Assembly: GCF_964204645.1 (NCBI RefSeq)
Contig: NC_134026.1
Location: 25,934,650 to 25,998,649 of the forward strand
Length of the DNA: 64,000 bases
Direction of reading: 5' to 3'
Source of the DNA: Tubulanus polymorphus
Lineage: Eukaryota > Nemertea > Palaeonemertea > Tubulaniformes > Tubulanidae
Shown: piece after piece, positions 12,122-23,800 of the stretch
How positions within the stretch are numbered: position 1 is the stretch's first letter
How the letters are laid out: each line of letters opens with the position of its first letter
Notes under the pieces: generated by a model
Database searches by the model: none
Told to the model about the DNA's origin: nothing
Seen by the model: only the letters and a program-made list of their open reading frames with translations
Position numbers and translations under genes: made by a program

Positions 12122-13590
12122 GTTTGTGCCATTAGCGAGGATGTCAGGCGCATTTACAGAAATAACATCTTCATGAGAATTATATCGACAATATTGAACT
12201 ATAATCAGATATAAAGTGAATTCTGAGAAGCTAACACTGTATGTCAGCTCTCTTGCAAGGGAAAAATACGTTGAATTTGTTATCTTGAAATGTTTTAAGA
12301 AGATCCTTAACTTATAAGGCAGTTAATTGTTGTGTCCGATGATATGTAGCGGTTTAGTTTGTTAGTTTATATATGATTTAAGTGAACTACTACGAGTGTG
12401 ATCGTAGACGTATATTCAAACATATTCATAAAAATGCATATCTATCAAAATAATTAATACAATTTTCGTGGTGTTGGTTGATATCATGTTGTCTGGAGAA
12501 ATAAAAATTTTCGATAGCATGAAATGTCTTTTCGTTGTCCATGACCTTTCAATGACCTACATGATCAATAAAGGAGGATTGGATTTCCAAAGATTGGGAC
12601 GTCGAGCGAAAAGTGGTTAGGGGTAAAGGGGAGCTTGAAAACCCCAGCCATCCCCCACCCCCGAGATCCTAAGCTACAGAACCTTTCTGTTGTTGACACA
12701 AAGCAAGGTAGAACTACGATTTCAGGAAATTCATTAGGGGGCGTTCACACTCCTCAACCCCCCACCCTCCCCTATTACTTAGGATTAGAGTAATTGCTCC
12801 CACATGCTTTGTTGTTCAGCTATTAGAGATCATTGTCTTTATCCAAATACCATGTAACAAAATGCCACGGTCAAACAGAAATTCTAGTCACAAAAGGTAT
12901 CACCTTTTAAACTTTTAACGGTCACTTTATCTTTATCCAAATGCCAAGCCAAAACAGAAAGATCATGGTGAGTAGATACCCAGACATTAGAAGGTAACAA
13001 TTAATGAACGGGTCAATGGCCGGTCAAAAAGTGCATGCTTAAATGCATCGGGGGGTCAAGCTTTTTTCGAAATAGCCTGATGATTTCTTAGAACTGTTTA
13101 CAGTCCCGACAAAATAACTCTTCAAGCGTCATATTTTAGTGTTGTCAGTAGTTTCGTTTCTCGCAATTTATCTGTTCTTCACTAGTATGAATATGCACAA
13201 TCAAATGACAAAAAGATACATTCATGGCCTTCTTTTATTCATTTGAGAAAATGCTGCTTTTTAAATTTTGGCGTTTATTTGCATATCGGAAGTGGCCCGA
13301 ATCAGCCGCCCTAAGTGGACTTATTCATTGATATATTCGTCCCTATTTTATTCATGTATTTTATGTTTTAACGAATTTTCAATGTTTTTGAGGCCTAAGT
13401 GGACTTATTCATTGGTATATTCGTCCGCATGTATTTTATGTTTTAACGAATTTTCAATGTTTTTGAGGCTCAGGGTCTACCAGTTTAACCTACCGTGCAC
13501 CTTGCTTTCAATAACCTACGAGCATGATCTTAAAGTACGCAGACATATCTGCAAAATAGTCTGGAGTCGGATGACCGATTTTCGACTGAG
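12122..13590. other. Intergenic spacer between genes A and B
   Basis: No gene seen. It holds the second candidate polyadenylation signal of gene A (about 12500), C/G-rich patches near 12640-12770 and the tandem duplication at 13310-13468. The 111-residue ORF over that duplication has no domain and is probably chance. Confidence 0.6.
13310..13468. repeat. Tandem duplication of about 80 bp upstream of gene B promoter
   Basis: Two adjacent copies start CCTAAGTGGACTTATTCATT and end CGAATTTTCAATGTTTTTGA, at about 13310-13393 and 13394-13468. The copies are nearly identical; the second lacks roughly eight bases in the middle. The block ends about 120 bp before the TATA box of gene B, so a regulatory effect is possible but not shown. 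Confidence 0.85.
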
Positions 13591-13673
13591 TATAAAACAC
13601 TGAGTGACCATAGTAATGTGTCTGTTGTCTTGAGACAAACACTGGGCGAGGACGTGTCTGATTCTCCTAAGAG
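13591..13673 (+). promoter_or_regulatory. Core promoter and untranslated first exon of gene B
   Basis: TATAAA at 13591-13596 places a transcript start near 13620. The untranslated exon then ends at a good donor (AAGAG|GTAAGC, exon end 13673). The next exon begins at an acceptor near 13801 and carries the ATG at 13841. TATA, start distance, donor and acceptor all fit together. Confidence 0.65.
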
Positions 13674-13840
13674 GTAAGCAAATAATTCCGTAATCAATTT
13701 TAAACTTACATCATTATTTTTTTAGGTCTCACAAGGCAAAATTGAGGCAACATTTTTGTTAATATTGATATATTTTGAACGTATTTCCTTTAAAAACGCA
13801 GCTGATTGATTACAGTATCTGAAAACAGTGATACCTCAAA

Positions 13841-14807
13841 ATGTCTTACTATCAATACGGTGGTAAGTAATAAGATACCGAGAAGATATTAAAACATGAT
13901 CGCTTTATCTTGTGTGTTTCATATAGATTTTTATTCGTATTTGAATCAATAAATGAAAAAATTTAGACATGCACATCGTTTCCCTCTGCTACCAAATGTG
14001 AACATTTGTCCGAGATAATAAACAATAATGATCAGAAAATCGTCGAAGCGGTCCTGTTGCTCCATTTATCTATCAGAAATAATTTGTTCGATTCTTTGAA
14101 TTAAGTGATGCTTATATCATATCTTCCTATAGTGTCAAGTGGTGGTTGTTCCGGTGGTGGAATGTCAGGTTATTCTACTGCGGTGAGTTATAATTTCAAT
14201 ACTTCAATATACAAAATTCTTAATTAAAATTATTCATTTATTCGTAACAATCACTTGGATTTCACCGTCTAGGGTGGACAACTTAAATGGAAATCTTCCA
14301 TGGGGGCAACGGGGCTATTTAAATCTTTAATGACATCCGAAGGATTGTCTTCACAAAGATTGTTCGAAGTTCGTCCGTTCGTTCGTGTTCGCCAGTGCGG
14401 CTAATTATTCATTCATATGTAGACAGAATCATCAAGGGCACCTAGGATAAGAATTAATGGTGATATGAATGGCTTGACAGAATTGGTGTTTAAATGAAAT
14501 AGAATCATAGTACCGTGAACCCTGGCACTGAACTTCGACTGGGCGCAATAATAAAAGCATTTCCAATCTTCTCAGGGAAATATGAAACCAGGATTTGGTT
14601 ATTTATATCTTTTATTGTTGATTAATTGCCAAATTAGGCTTTGAACGCCCACTGCCCAGATTCAGGTTCATAAGTACAAAAGTAGAACCTATTTTAGTAA
14701 ACAAACTATTGCATCTTTGATTTCTTGCAGGTATGTGGTGGAACCGGTGGGTACAGTTACAACTACAGCTCCGGTTGCACAACTTCCCAGAACAGCCAAG
14801 CTTCAGC
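13841..14807 (+). CDS. Gene B head exons: Gly/Ser/Tyr/Cys-rich
   Basis: Three small exons (13841-13862, 14133-14182, about 14731-14807) code MSYYQYG, then SSGGCSGGGMSGYSTA, then CGGTGGYSYNYSSGC and a short Ser/Gln stretch. Phases join cleanly (1, 0, 2). The Gly-Ser-Tyr-Cys composition is like keratin or egg-case type heads and differs from gene A's Ser/Thr/Gln head. Three cysteines could form cross-links (inference). Confidence 0.8.
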
Positions 14808-17800
14808 GTAAGTCGAGAGATAACTACAATACCTAAAGGCATCGCAGAAACCCAGAAGCCCTCCACCCAGAATACCCTCATATGTGTCCAAAATGCCTCC
14901 AGACCCTAGATCCAGTGGGTTTACGCCTGAGGAACAAACATTAGGAACGTATTAGTAATACAATTTTTAGATAGAATCCCCGAAGTTTAAATTTGCAGAC
15001 CATACTCATTGTTGAAATAAACCAAAGGTCTGTAGTACAAAAGTAGTAAAGTGAGCAAAACTAAGTAAAATGTTTATTTCAGTGTATTGTTAGAAGAATA
15101 TTATTGCAGTTGAATGGCAATGAACTGAATTCAGTACCGCAATTTAGTACATTGTTTTCTACATTATATATAATTCTATACATGTACAATAGTCGATATT
15201 GGTGATACTTTACACATCTAAATGATAGAATAAAAGTATTTTTTTTTAATTCTGGGTGGAGGTATTTTGGACACAAGAATGAGGGTATTCTGGGTGGAGG
15301 GATTCTGGGTGTAGGATTTTGGTTGGAGGTATTTTGGTGGAGGTATTATGGGCGTATCGGTTAGCGGTAAAAATCCCCTGGGTGTAGTGGATCAGAAATC
15401 AACATGGCGGACTGTAGAGTCGTGTCATTGGCACGGGAGCTAAAAACTTCCTTTTGGGAACAAGAACATTTGGTTTTCCTAGGAATAACCGCATAAGGAA
15501 GAACCGTAACATCGGACTGTGCATTCTGGTGAGATTTTGTCGAAGTTTGAAGCTTTTAACTACTGAATTTGACAAGTTAAAGTTTCCATAGAACATAAGT
15601 GTGGACATTTTCGTATATAGAGTACAGGCTATTATAGCACACTCTGTATAGTACAGCCTGTTCACCGTTCCGCTTGAGTTATTTTCGGTCGTGAAAGGTT
15701 ATTGAGAACTGTAAAATGGAGAAAAATTCAAAGCACTTAGCCAGTGGTTCGAATACCAATCGTAACCGTAATCGTAGTAAACATGATGATCGTAATACCA
15801 AAGACAAAGTCGATAAACAAACAGAACATGCTGGCAGTGGGAATACTAAACGAACTCTGTCCAAAGGCTCGGAATCCAGTACCCCTCCAACAAAAAGACC
15901 GGCTCATACACAATCGAAATCGCAACCAGCTAAAAGTTATGGAGAAACTGATCCAGATACAGATACCGAAAGCCGCGAATCTGCAGGAGAATCCGACAGC
16001 GAAACGGAGAAAGAACTTACTTTAGAGGACATTTTCCAAGAAATTAAGTCGATGCGGAAACATCTGGAACGAAAAATCGATGGTAAATTCAACTCAATTA
16101 AGAAAGACCTGGAACAATTCAGAAAAGATTTTGAAGCTAGTATGGATTTCAAGATTGAAGAAGCCAAAGACGAACTGCGAGTTGAGTTTACCACGAAGGT
16201 TAGCGACCTTGAAAATAAGCTTAAAACCAGTGGCCGCACCCAACCAAAGGATGACCGCATTGCAGCACTAGAAAATCGCATAATAGACCAGGAGGCTAGA
16301 TCACGGCGCGACAACCTTGTTTTCCTTGGTTTAGTTGAGTCGACTGATGAAAACATAGACAACGTTGTGAGGAAACAGTTAGTCGAAAATTTCGGAATCA
16401 ACAGTGATCGAGCGAGTGAAATTGTCTTCCAGCGGATCCATAGAAATCCAGGCAAAGACAAACCACGTTCCGTGACCGCGAAATTCAGAGATTATGTTGA
16501 CCGCGAATTAGTATATAAATCTCGATTTAACGCAAAAGATAACACTGTGAGAATCGTTGCGGATTATCCGATCGAAGTGCGGAATAGAAGAAAATTGTTA
16601 TTCGAAAAATTAAATTCATCGAAATCTACCAATCCATCCGTGGATGGTTTCGTCTCCTTCGATAAGCTGATTCTCGACGGGAAAATTTTCAAATGCATTA
16701 ATAACGAAGTAAAGTGCGTCGGGGAGGCAACATACCGGACACCTAGACCACGTACACAGCCGAAGAAATCACCCGAAGAGCTGAAGGCGGCCTCGAAACA
16801 GCCTGCAGTAGCTAACGCAACAAATATTCAGAGTGCGGAAGTGGAGACGATGGACGCGTCTGGAACAAGCGATACTCCAGTAAGTGACCTAATTGCAGCA
16901 TCGAGAGTTGTACTAGACGGTCCAGCGTAGGGAAACGCGACAAACTCTCGCCGTCAATCATTAACTTTATGTTCTCTTAATGTATGCGGATTAGAAAATA
17001 AACTGGATATCCCTGAATTCCAAGACCATATCAAACAATTTGATATTATTGGGTTATGTGAAACAAAGCTAACTGACTTCCATACACTCAATATCCCGAA
17101 CTACCACTTCTTTGGTAACAATCGTAAAAAGTACAAAAGAGTGTCTGGTGGAATAGCCGTCCTTGTGCACGATTCGATCATCGAATGTGTTACGGTCTTA
17201 CCTATTAAATCAGAATACATACTATGGTTTAAAGTGTCAAAACAGCTTTTCCCTAACTCAACGAGTGACGTATGCGTCGGTATGTGCTACATCCCGCCCG
17301 AGGGCTCAAAATACCTAACCCCTGAATGCTGGACGGACATTGAACTCGAAATTATATCAATGCAATCTAATTATGAGTCAGTAATCCTAATGGGTGACTT
17401 CAACTCAAGAACTAGCAATTTTACCGACTTTGTTGAACCAGATGAGTTCCTGACGCAAAGACTCAATTTGAACAATACCAATTACTTGCCCGAAATTTTC
17501 CAGTTCAATATTCCAGTTGATCGTATCAGCCAAGATCAGTATGTGAATAACCATGGCCACAAACTCTTAGATTTATGTAAGAATTGTAATCTCTATATAG
17601 CAAACGGTCGACTCGGTAAAGATCGTAGATTAGGTAAATTAACTTGCAAAAACGCGTCTGTAGTCGATTATGTAGTCCTTTCGCCGAATTGCTTTAATTT
17701 TTTGTGTGACTTTTTTGTGCATGATTTCTGCGACCTATTCTCCGATGTGCACTGTACTATTTCTTTCAACCTAAAACTCAGTGGTATCCCACCTACCCCA

Positions 17801-20800
17801 TATAAAGGCAATGAACGGCCAGTTACACGAAAAGTAAAACATAGGCCAACTTGGAAAAGAGATAAATCAGACCAATTTGCTAGCAATTTGAATACCCAAA
17901 AGTACGAACAAACACTACTATCTTACCCGCATGTACTTGATAAAGATGCAATCGATTCCTTATCATCTGTTATAAATGAAATATTCAATGACGCCAGTAT
18001 TATTACCTTTGGTAACAAATGGAATTCTCCCTGTCCCTCAAAAGTTAATAAACTAGATAAACCATGGTTTGGTCATGAATGTCGAAATGCAAGGAAAAAG
18101 TACCATATTAAGAAGCGCATTAATAATCGGATTCGAACCGACCGTACTCATACAGATCTTGCCGAAGCCAGTCGTAGTTATAAAAAAACTATAAGAAAGC
18201 ACGTGAATTTACACAGAAAGCGTATGCAAAGAGAAATTCGAAACCTTAATCTTCATAACCCTAAAAAATACTGGCAGCTTTTAAACAGAAACACCCCTAG
18301 AAACACTAATATTCCAGTACCACTGGAGGACTTGTATGAATTTTTCCGGGATGCCAATAAGCAGCAAGATGATAGATCAGAATTACCTAATGTAGCAAAT
18401 GATATGATCAATGAAAACGAGTCACTAAATGATGCTATATCTGCGGAGGAAATTTTAAAGGCAATTAAACTACTCAAAAATGGTAAATCAGCTGGAAGTG
18501 ATGGCATCCTAAACGAACATATAAAAGCCACTAAGGATATCATGCTCCCAGTTTATGTAAACTTCTTTAATATCGTTTTAGATACTGGGATACTCCCAGA
18601 ATCTTGGCTAGAGGGCGTCATTTGTCCCATCTTTAAAGGTGGAAATGACAAACTACCAGAGAACTACAGGCCCATCACCATTTTAAGCTGTTTGGGAAAG
18701 GTTTTTACAGCAATACTTAATAATAGACTAACATGTTATATTGAAACAAACAACATCCTCCATAACAACCAAGCTGGATTTCGTCGTGGTTACTCGACAA
18801 TTGACAACCTCTACATTTTACATATTTTAGCTGAAGTTATTAAAACTCAGAAGAAGAAACTATATTGTGCTTTCGTAGATTTTACCAAAGCCTTTGACAC
18901 AGTCTGGAGAGCCGGACTATGGCAAAAGCTTCTTACAAATGGTATAAACGGTAAATTACTTAACTGTGTGAAGAACATGTATGACAATGTTAAATCATGT
19001 GTGAAAGCTAATGGTAACCTATCTGCCTTTTTTCCTTGTGAGACAGGTGTCAGACAAGGTGAAAATATGTCACCGCTTCTTTTCTGCCTGTACTTAAACG
19101 ACTTAGAAGAATTTTTACATAATAGAGCCAGTAATGGGATCAGTTTGTCCGATCATAACGATGTCATCGTTTATGCAAACTTGGTAATTCTATTCTACGC
19201 GGACGATACGGTAATTTTTGCGCAGAATGCGCAAGAACTTCAGCGCAACCTAGATAATTTCCATGAATACTGCAATGTATGGAAACTAAAGGTCAATACT
19301 AGAAAAACAAAGATTATAATATTTGGTTCTAGAGGCTTAGGAAATGAACAGTTCCACATGGGAAATCAAAATATTGAGGTTGTTACCAGCTATAAGTACC
19401 TGGGATTATTATTACATCAAAATAGAGGTTTTTTGTCGACTAAGAAATACCTAGTCTCACAAGCAAAAAAGGCACTACACGCTCTATACTGTAAGACTTA
19501 TAGTCTAAATCTTCCTCTAGATTGTCAGTTAAAACTATTTGATCAGACGGTGGTACCCGTCTTATTATATGGCTGTGAAGTCTGGGGGTTCTCTAACATA
19601 GATTCTATTGAGTCTGTTCACTTAAGTTTTCTGAGACACGTACTGAAAGCGCGAAATAGTACACCAACGTTCATGTTGTACGGAGAAACTGGTAGATTCC
19701 CCCTTTCTATAGTAATTAAATCTAGAATTGTCTCCTTTTGGGCTAATTTAGTCAGTTCTCAGAACAAACTTTCTAGCATTCTGTATAAATCAGTTATGCG
19801 ACCTTTTTACATTAACGGCATAGCTCCAAATTTCAAATGGATTAGAAATGTAAAAGATATTCTGTATTCTGTAGGTTTAAATAATATATGGGATGATCAA
19901 TCCTTCCCAAACACTAGATGGCTGCAATCTACTTTAAAACAAAAAATAATGGACCAGTTCCTCCAAGAATGGAGAGCATCCATAAGGGAATCACCTAAAG
20001 GTGACTATTACTCTCTATTCAAAGATAATCATAGCCTGGAGTTTATTTACACGTCGGACATTCCTGATGACCTGCTATATAGTTTAAGTAGATTTAGAAC
20101 GTGTAACCACAAACTTCCAATTGAAACTGGTAGATGGATGAAAGTACCCAGAGAAAACAGGACCTGTCCTCTTTGCAACAGTGCTATAGGGGACGAATAT
20201 CATTATATATTATGTTGTCCAACCCTTGACGTTTTAAGGACCAAGTACATTGAGAGAAAATTTTCAATTTATCCAAACCAGTATAAATTCTCCTCCCTTA
20301 TGCAGACAAAAAACATCAGAACACCTTATAATTTATGTATCTTTATAAGTAAAATTGCTAAAATATTTGTGTAAACACGGCATTCGCTGCTATGTTATTT
20401 TGTATAATGTTCTATTTTTCACTCATATTGTCTAATTTGTAGACCTTGAGTTTGTCAAATAAACTGTAAACTGTAAACTGTGTAAGTAGATAAAATCTTA
20501 AGGTCAATTAATTCATATCATTGATACGTATCCTATTTCTTATTGTGGAATATCATAAGGATATCATGAGTATACAAACTTTAGTATATACTATTTGAAT
20601 TAAAACATACTACAAATTAACAGTTCATTAATACTAAATTAGTACTATCAGTTATATCAAAAAGCTTCATGAAAAGGTTCATCGCACATTTCAAATATAT
20701 TACACTAGCTTGAATCTAAAATATCTAGAATTAAAAGTTAATTATCGGTTATAACTCATGGAATTGCACAGCCCAAATATACCACAAGTCAACAAGAGGC

Positions 20801-23800
20801 TGTTCAAAAATATTCCAGTTCGAATTTTAAGATGTTACAAATAAAAAGTCCATTATTCTTATTAGTTCTAACGATTTATTTTATTCTAAAAGTTTAATCA
20901 AATAACTTATCCCAACGAAAGATTCCATTGCGCAGTTCAAACACATTTCAGTCTCATTGCAAATGAACAAAATTGGAGAAACTTTTTGCTTTGAAATGTC
21001 CTTGAAAATCACCGAGTGGGGATTTTTACCTACTTTGAATATTTGGGGAATTTTACGCAGGGGATATCTACCTAGGGGATTTTTACCCAGGGGATTTTTA
21101 CCTAAAACCGGGGGTATCCCCCATCGATTTACCACAACACATTTATCTGTACTATCAAATCCTTTTTCTAGGCTACAAGGAGAATCTGTCCAAGTTGTCC
21201 AGGTCCAGAGTGATCCATGTGCAGTGGAAAAAGAAAGGGTTAGTCTTAAAGATGTTAATGATGATCTTTTGCATTGACCGAAAAACAATAAAATCTAACA
21301 GTGAACAAAATGTAACGTATATCCTTTATTACCTTCTTTATTATAGATAGTGTTCCTTGAAAATGAACTGGAAAAACATAAAGTTGAATTAGCGGTTCTT
21401 AGGAATCACAAATATAAAGTTGAGACGGTTGAGATTGAAAAGACTGTCAATAGTGTGACAATGCGATCCGAAGCAGATATTGAACTGGTTTGTGATATTA
21501 CGAATTCCTCTCGATCGAAAAATATTAACAAGAATCCCAAGAATCTGTAATGTATCTGTGAATGAATGCAAGGTAGACTTGATATTGGACGCGCTAGTTT
21601 TATTTTCATTTCAGATCAATACTTTGACACAAGAAAACGAAATTCTTAAAGCTAAACTTGATATGAAGCAAAGGTCGAACGACGATATATTATTGGTGGG
21701 TATATACTGAAAGTGTCCGTGGGCTAAAATCTACAAATCCGAGTTTTCCGTACTGACTTTTACTTTTGGGCGGTGACCATTTTTCTGCATTTACGGTAAA
21801 AATTTTAATTGTACCTGTATACTATATTCCAAGATCGAAAAACTTCAACGTGAGATGGAAGTCTACAAATCACAAAGCGTCAACATCGAAATGAAGACTA
21901 TCGAGTTTCAGAAGCAATTAAGAGCCGATGTAGAGAAGGTAACTGTTCTTATACCTTATTCCTTATTTTCGAAGGATGGCATTTCACATTAGACTTGTGC
22001 AGCTAGAAAGGCTATGATAAACGACAGACGATTTTCACTTTTAGATCGCGGAGCTTGAGTGCGAAATTGAGAGACTTAATAGTCAGTTACCGAATGTACA
22101 ATACAAAACGGAAATCGTCGAAGTTGAGAAGCGCTCGCAAGACGATATATTACTGGTAATTCAAACAGAAATCTGGAAATTTTCATTTTGTTAATTCAAC
22201 TTGGAACGTAGGAACATTAAGTTCGCTCTTGATATTGTAGATAGCTAATCTTCAGATGGAAATTGAAGCTCTTAAAAGTGCCCCACCAAGAGTTGAGGTG
22301 GTTGAGGTTGAGAAGGTAACGTTTTTGATAGGGACATAATAACTAATCGTATTTTTATTCCACATACCATTCTAAACCGAATATAAGTTTATACGAATTA
22401 TCTATCTATTCATATTCCAGGTTAATCAATTAGAACGAGAAATTGAACAAGTCAAATACACCCCGCCTCGTGTTGAATACAAAACCGAAATTGTTGAAGT
22501 TGAGAAACGCTTGCAAAGTGATATCGACAGGGTAAAGTCCTGCAGACTATCAATGAAAGAAACCTAGAAATTGTGCATGTAAAATTACTTATGCGCGAAA
22601 AGAAGGTGGTTATTTTACTGGAATTTTCTATTCTAGATTGCCCAGCTTGAACAAGAAGTTATGCGCTACAGAAACACTCCACCTCGCGTGGAAACTAAAT
22701 TAGAATATGTCACTGTGGAAAAGCGCCTTCAAACAGATATTGATAGAGTAAGAGGGCAATTCTCTTTGAATTTCAGTACTTTATGGAGTGATTAATTTCA
22801 GAATCAGTTACTATTACTAAAAATGCATTTCGAAACCAAGGTCTTCTATTTTGTATTCATTTGCAGGAAGATTGAAAAAATTGATGCTTGTAGTAGAATA
22901 TTTTTCATTTTTAATAGATTGCTCAGCTCGAGATGGAAGTTGAACGATTGCGCAACACACCACCGCGTATCGAGTACATGACTGAATACGTTGAAAAACG
23001 CATGCAAACTGATATCGAAAAGGTAGTTTTTCTATAAATCAACCGAAAAAAATGCTATAAGGATTCGTCGTGATAGAGCTCACATTTTTATTATCTTTGC
23101 CCTTTTATAGATCACGCTCCTAGAAAATGAGATCCAACGTTATAGAAACACTCCTCCACGCGTTGAAATGAAGACCGAATACAAAACTGTTGAGGTCGAG
23201 AAGCGTATGCAGACCGACATTGACAGGGTAACAACCAGATAATCGGAATGAAAATTCTTTTTGAATCAGGAAAAAATTATCAAATAACGCACGTGTAATG
23301 ATGAATTTCCAGATCGCGTTGCTTGAAAGAGACATTGAACGCCTAAGAAACATTCCACCACGCGTTGAATACAAAACTGAATATGTTGAGAGACGAATGC
23401 AGACCGATATTACCAAGGTATACGTGAAATCGAGAACTTAATGACTTTCGCTAAGAATATATCCTGATCAAGATATACATTTTAAAATCAATGTTACTGT
23501 TGACAGATTAGCGAACTTGAAAGGGAAGTCGAAAGACTGAGAAACACGCCACCCCGAATTGAATACAAAACTGAATATGTCGAAAAGAGAGTGCAAACCG
23601 ATATTGATAGGGTAAAAACAAATTAGAATCCACTGCCAATATATGACCAAGTAATTCGTAAGTCAGTATGAATCATGAAAATATTTCATTCTATCCAGAT
23701 TGCTTTCCTTGAAAGAGAAGTTGAACGAGTAAGAAACATTCCACCACGGGTTGAATACAAAACTGAATATGTTGAGAAACGTATGCAAACTGACATTGAC

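Larger units (their letters stand above)
15390..20481 (+). mobile_element. Full-length non-LTR retrotransposon (CR1/L2-like LINE)
   Basis: A 5' leader starts near 15390 (boundary not defined), followed by ORF1, ORF2, an AATAAA near 20458 and a short tandem CTGTAAA tail ending near 20481. No LTRs. The tail of short tandem repeats, an APE-type endonuclease plus reverse transcriptase and a C-terminal Cys/His motif fit the CR1/L2 side of LINEs; exact clade needs a tree. It is in the same orientation as gene B, inside intron 3 (14808-21171). Apart from the ORF1/ORF2 stop the frames are open, so the insertion looks young. Confidence 0.85.

Noticed and set aside
13268-13603. 111-residue plus-strand ORF upstream of gene B
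   Set aside because: It runs over the 80-bp tandem duplication and the TATA region and has no domain; it is likely non-coding.
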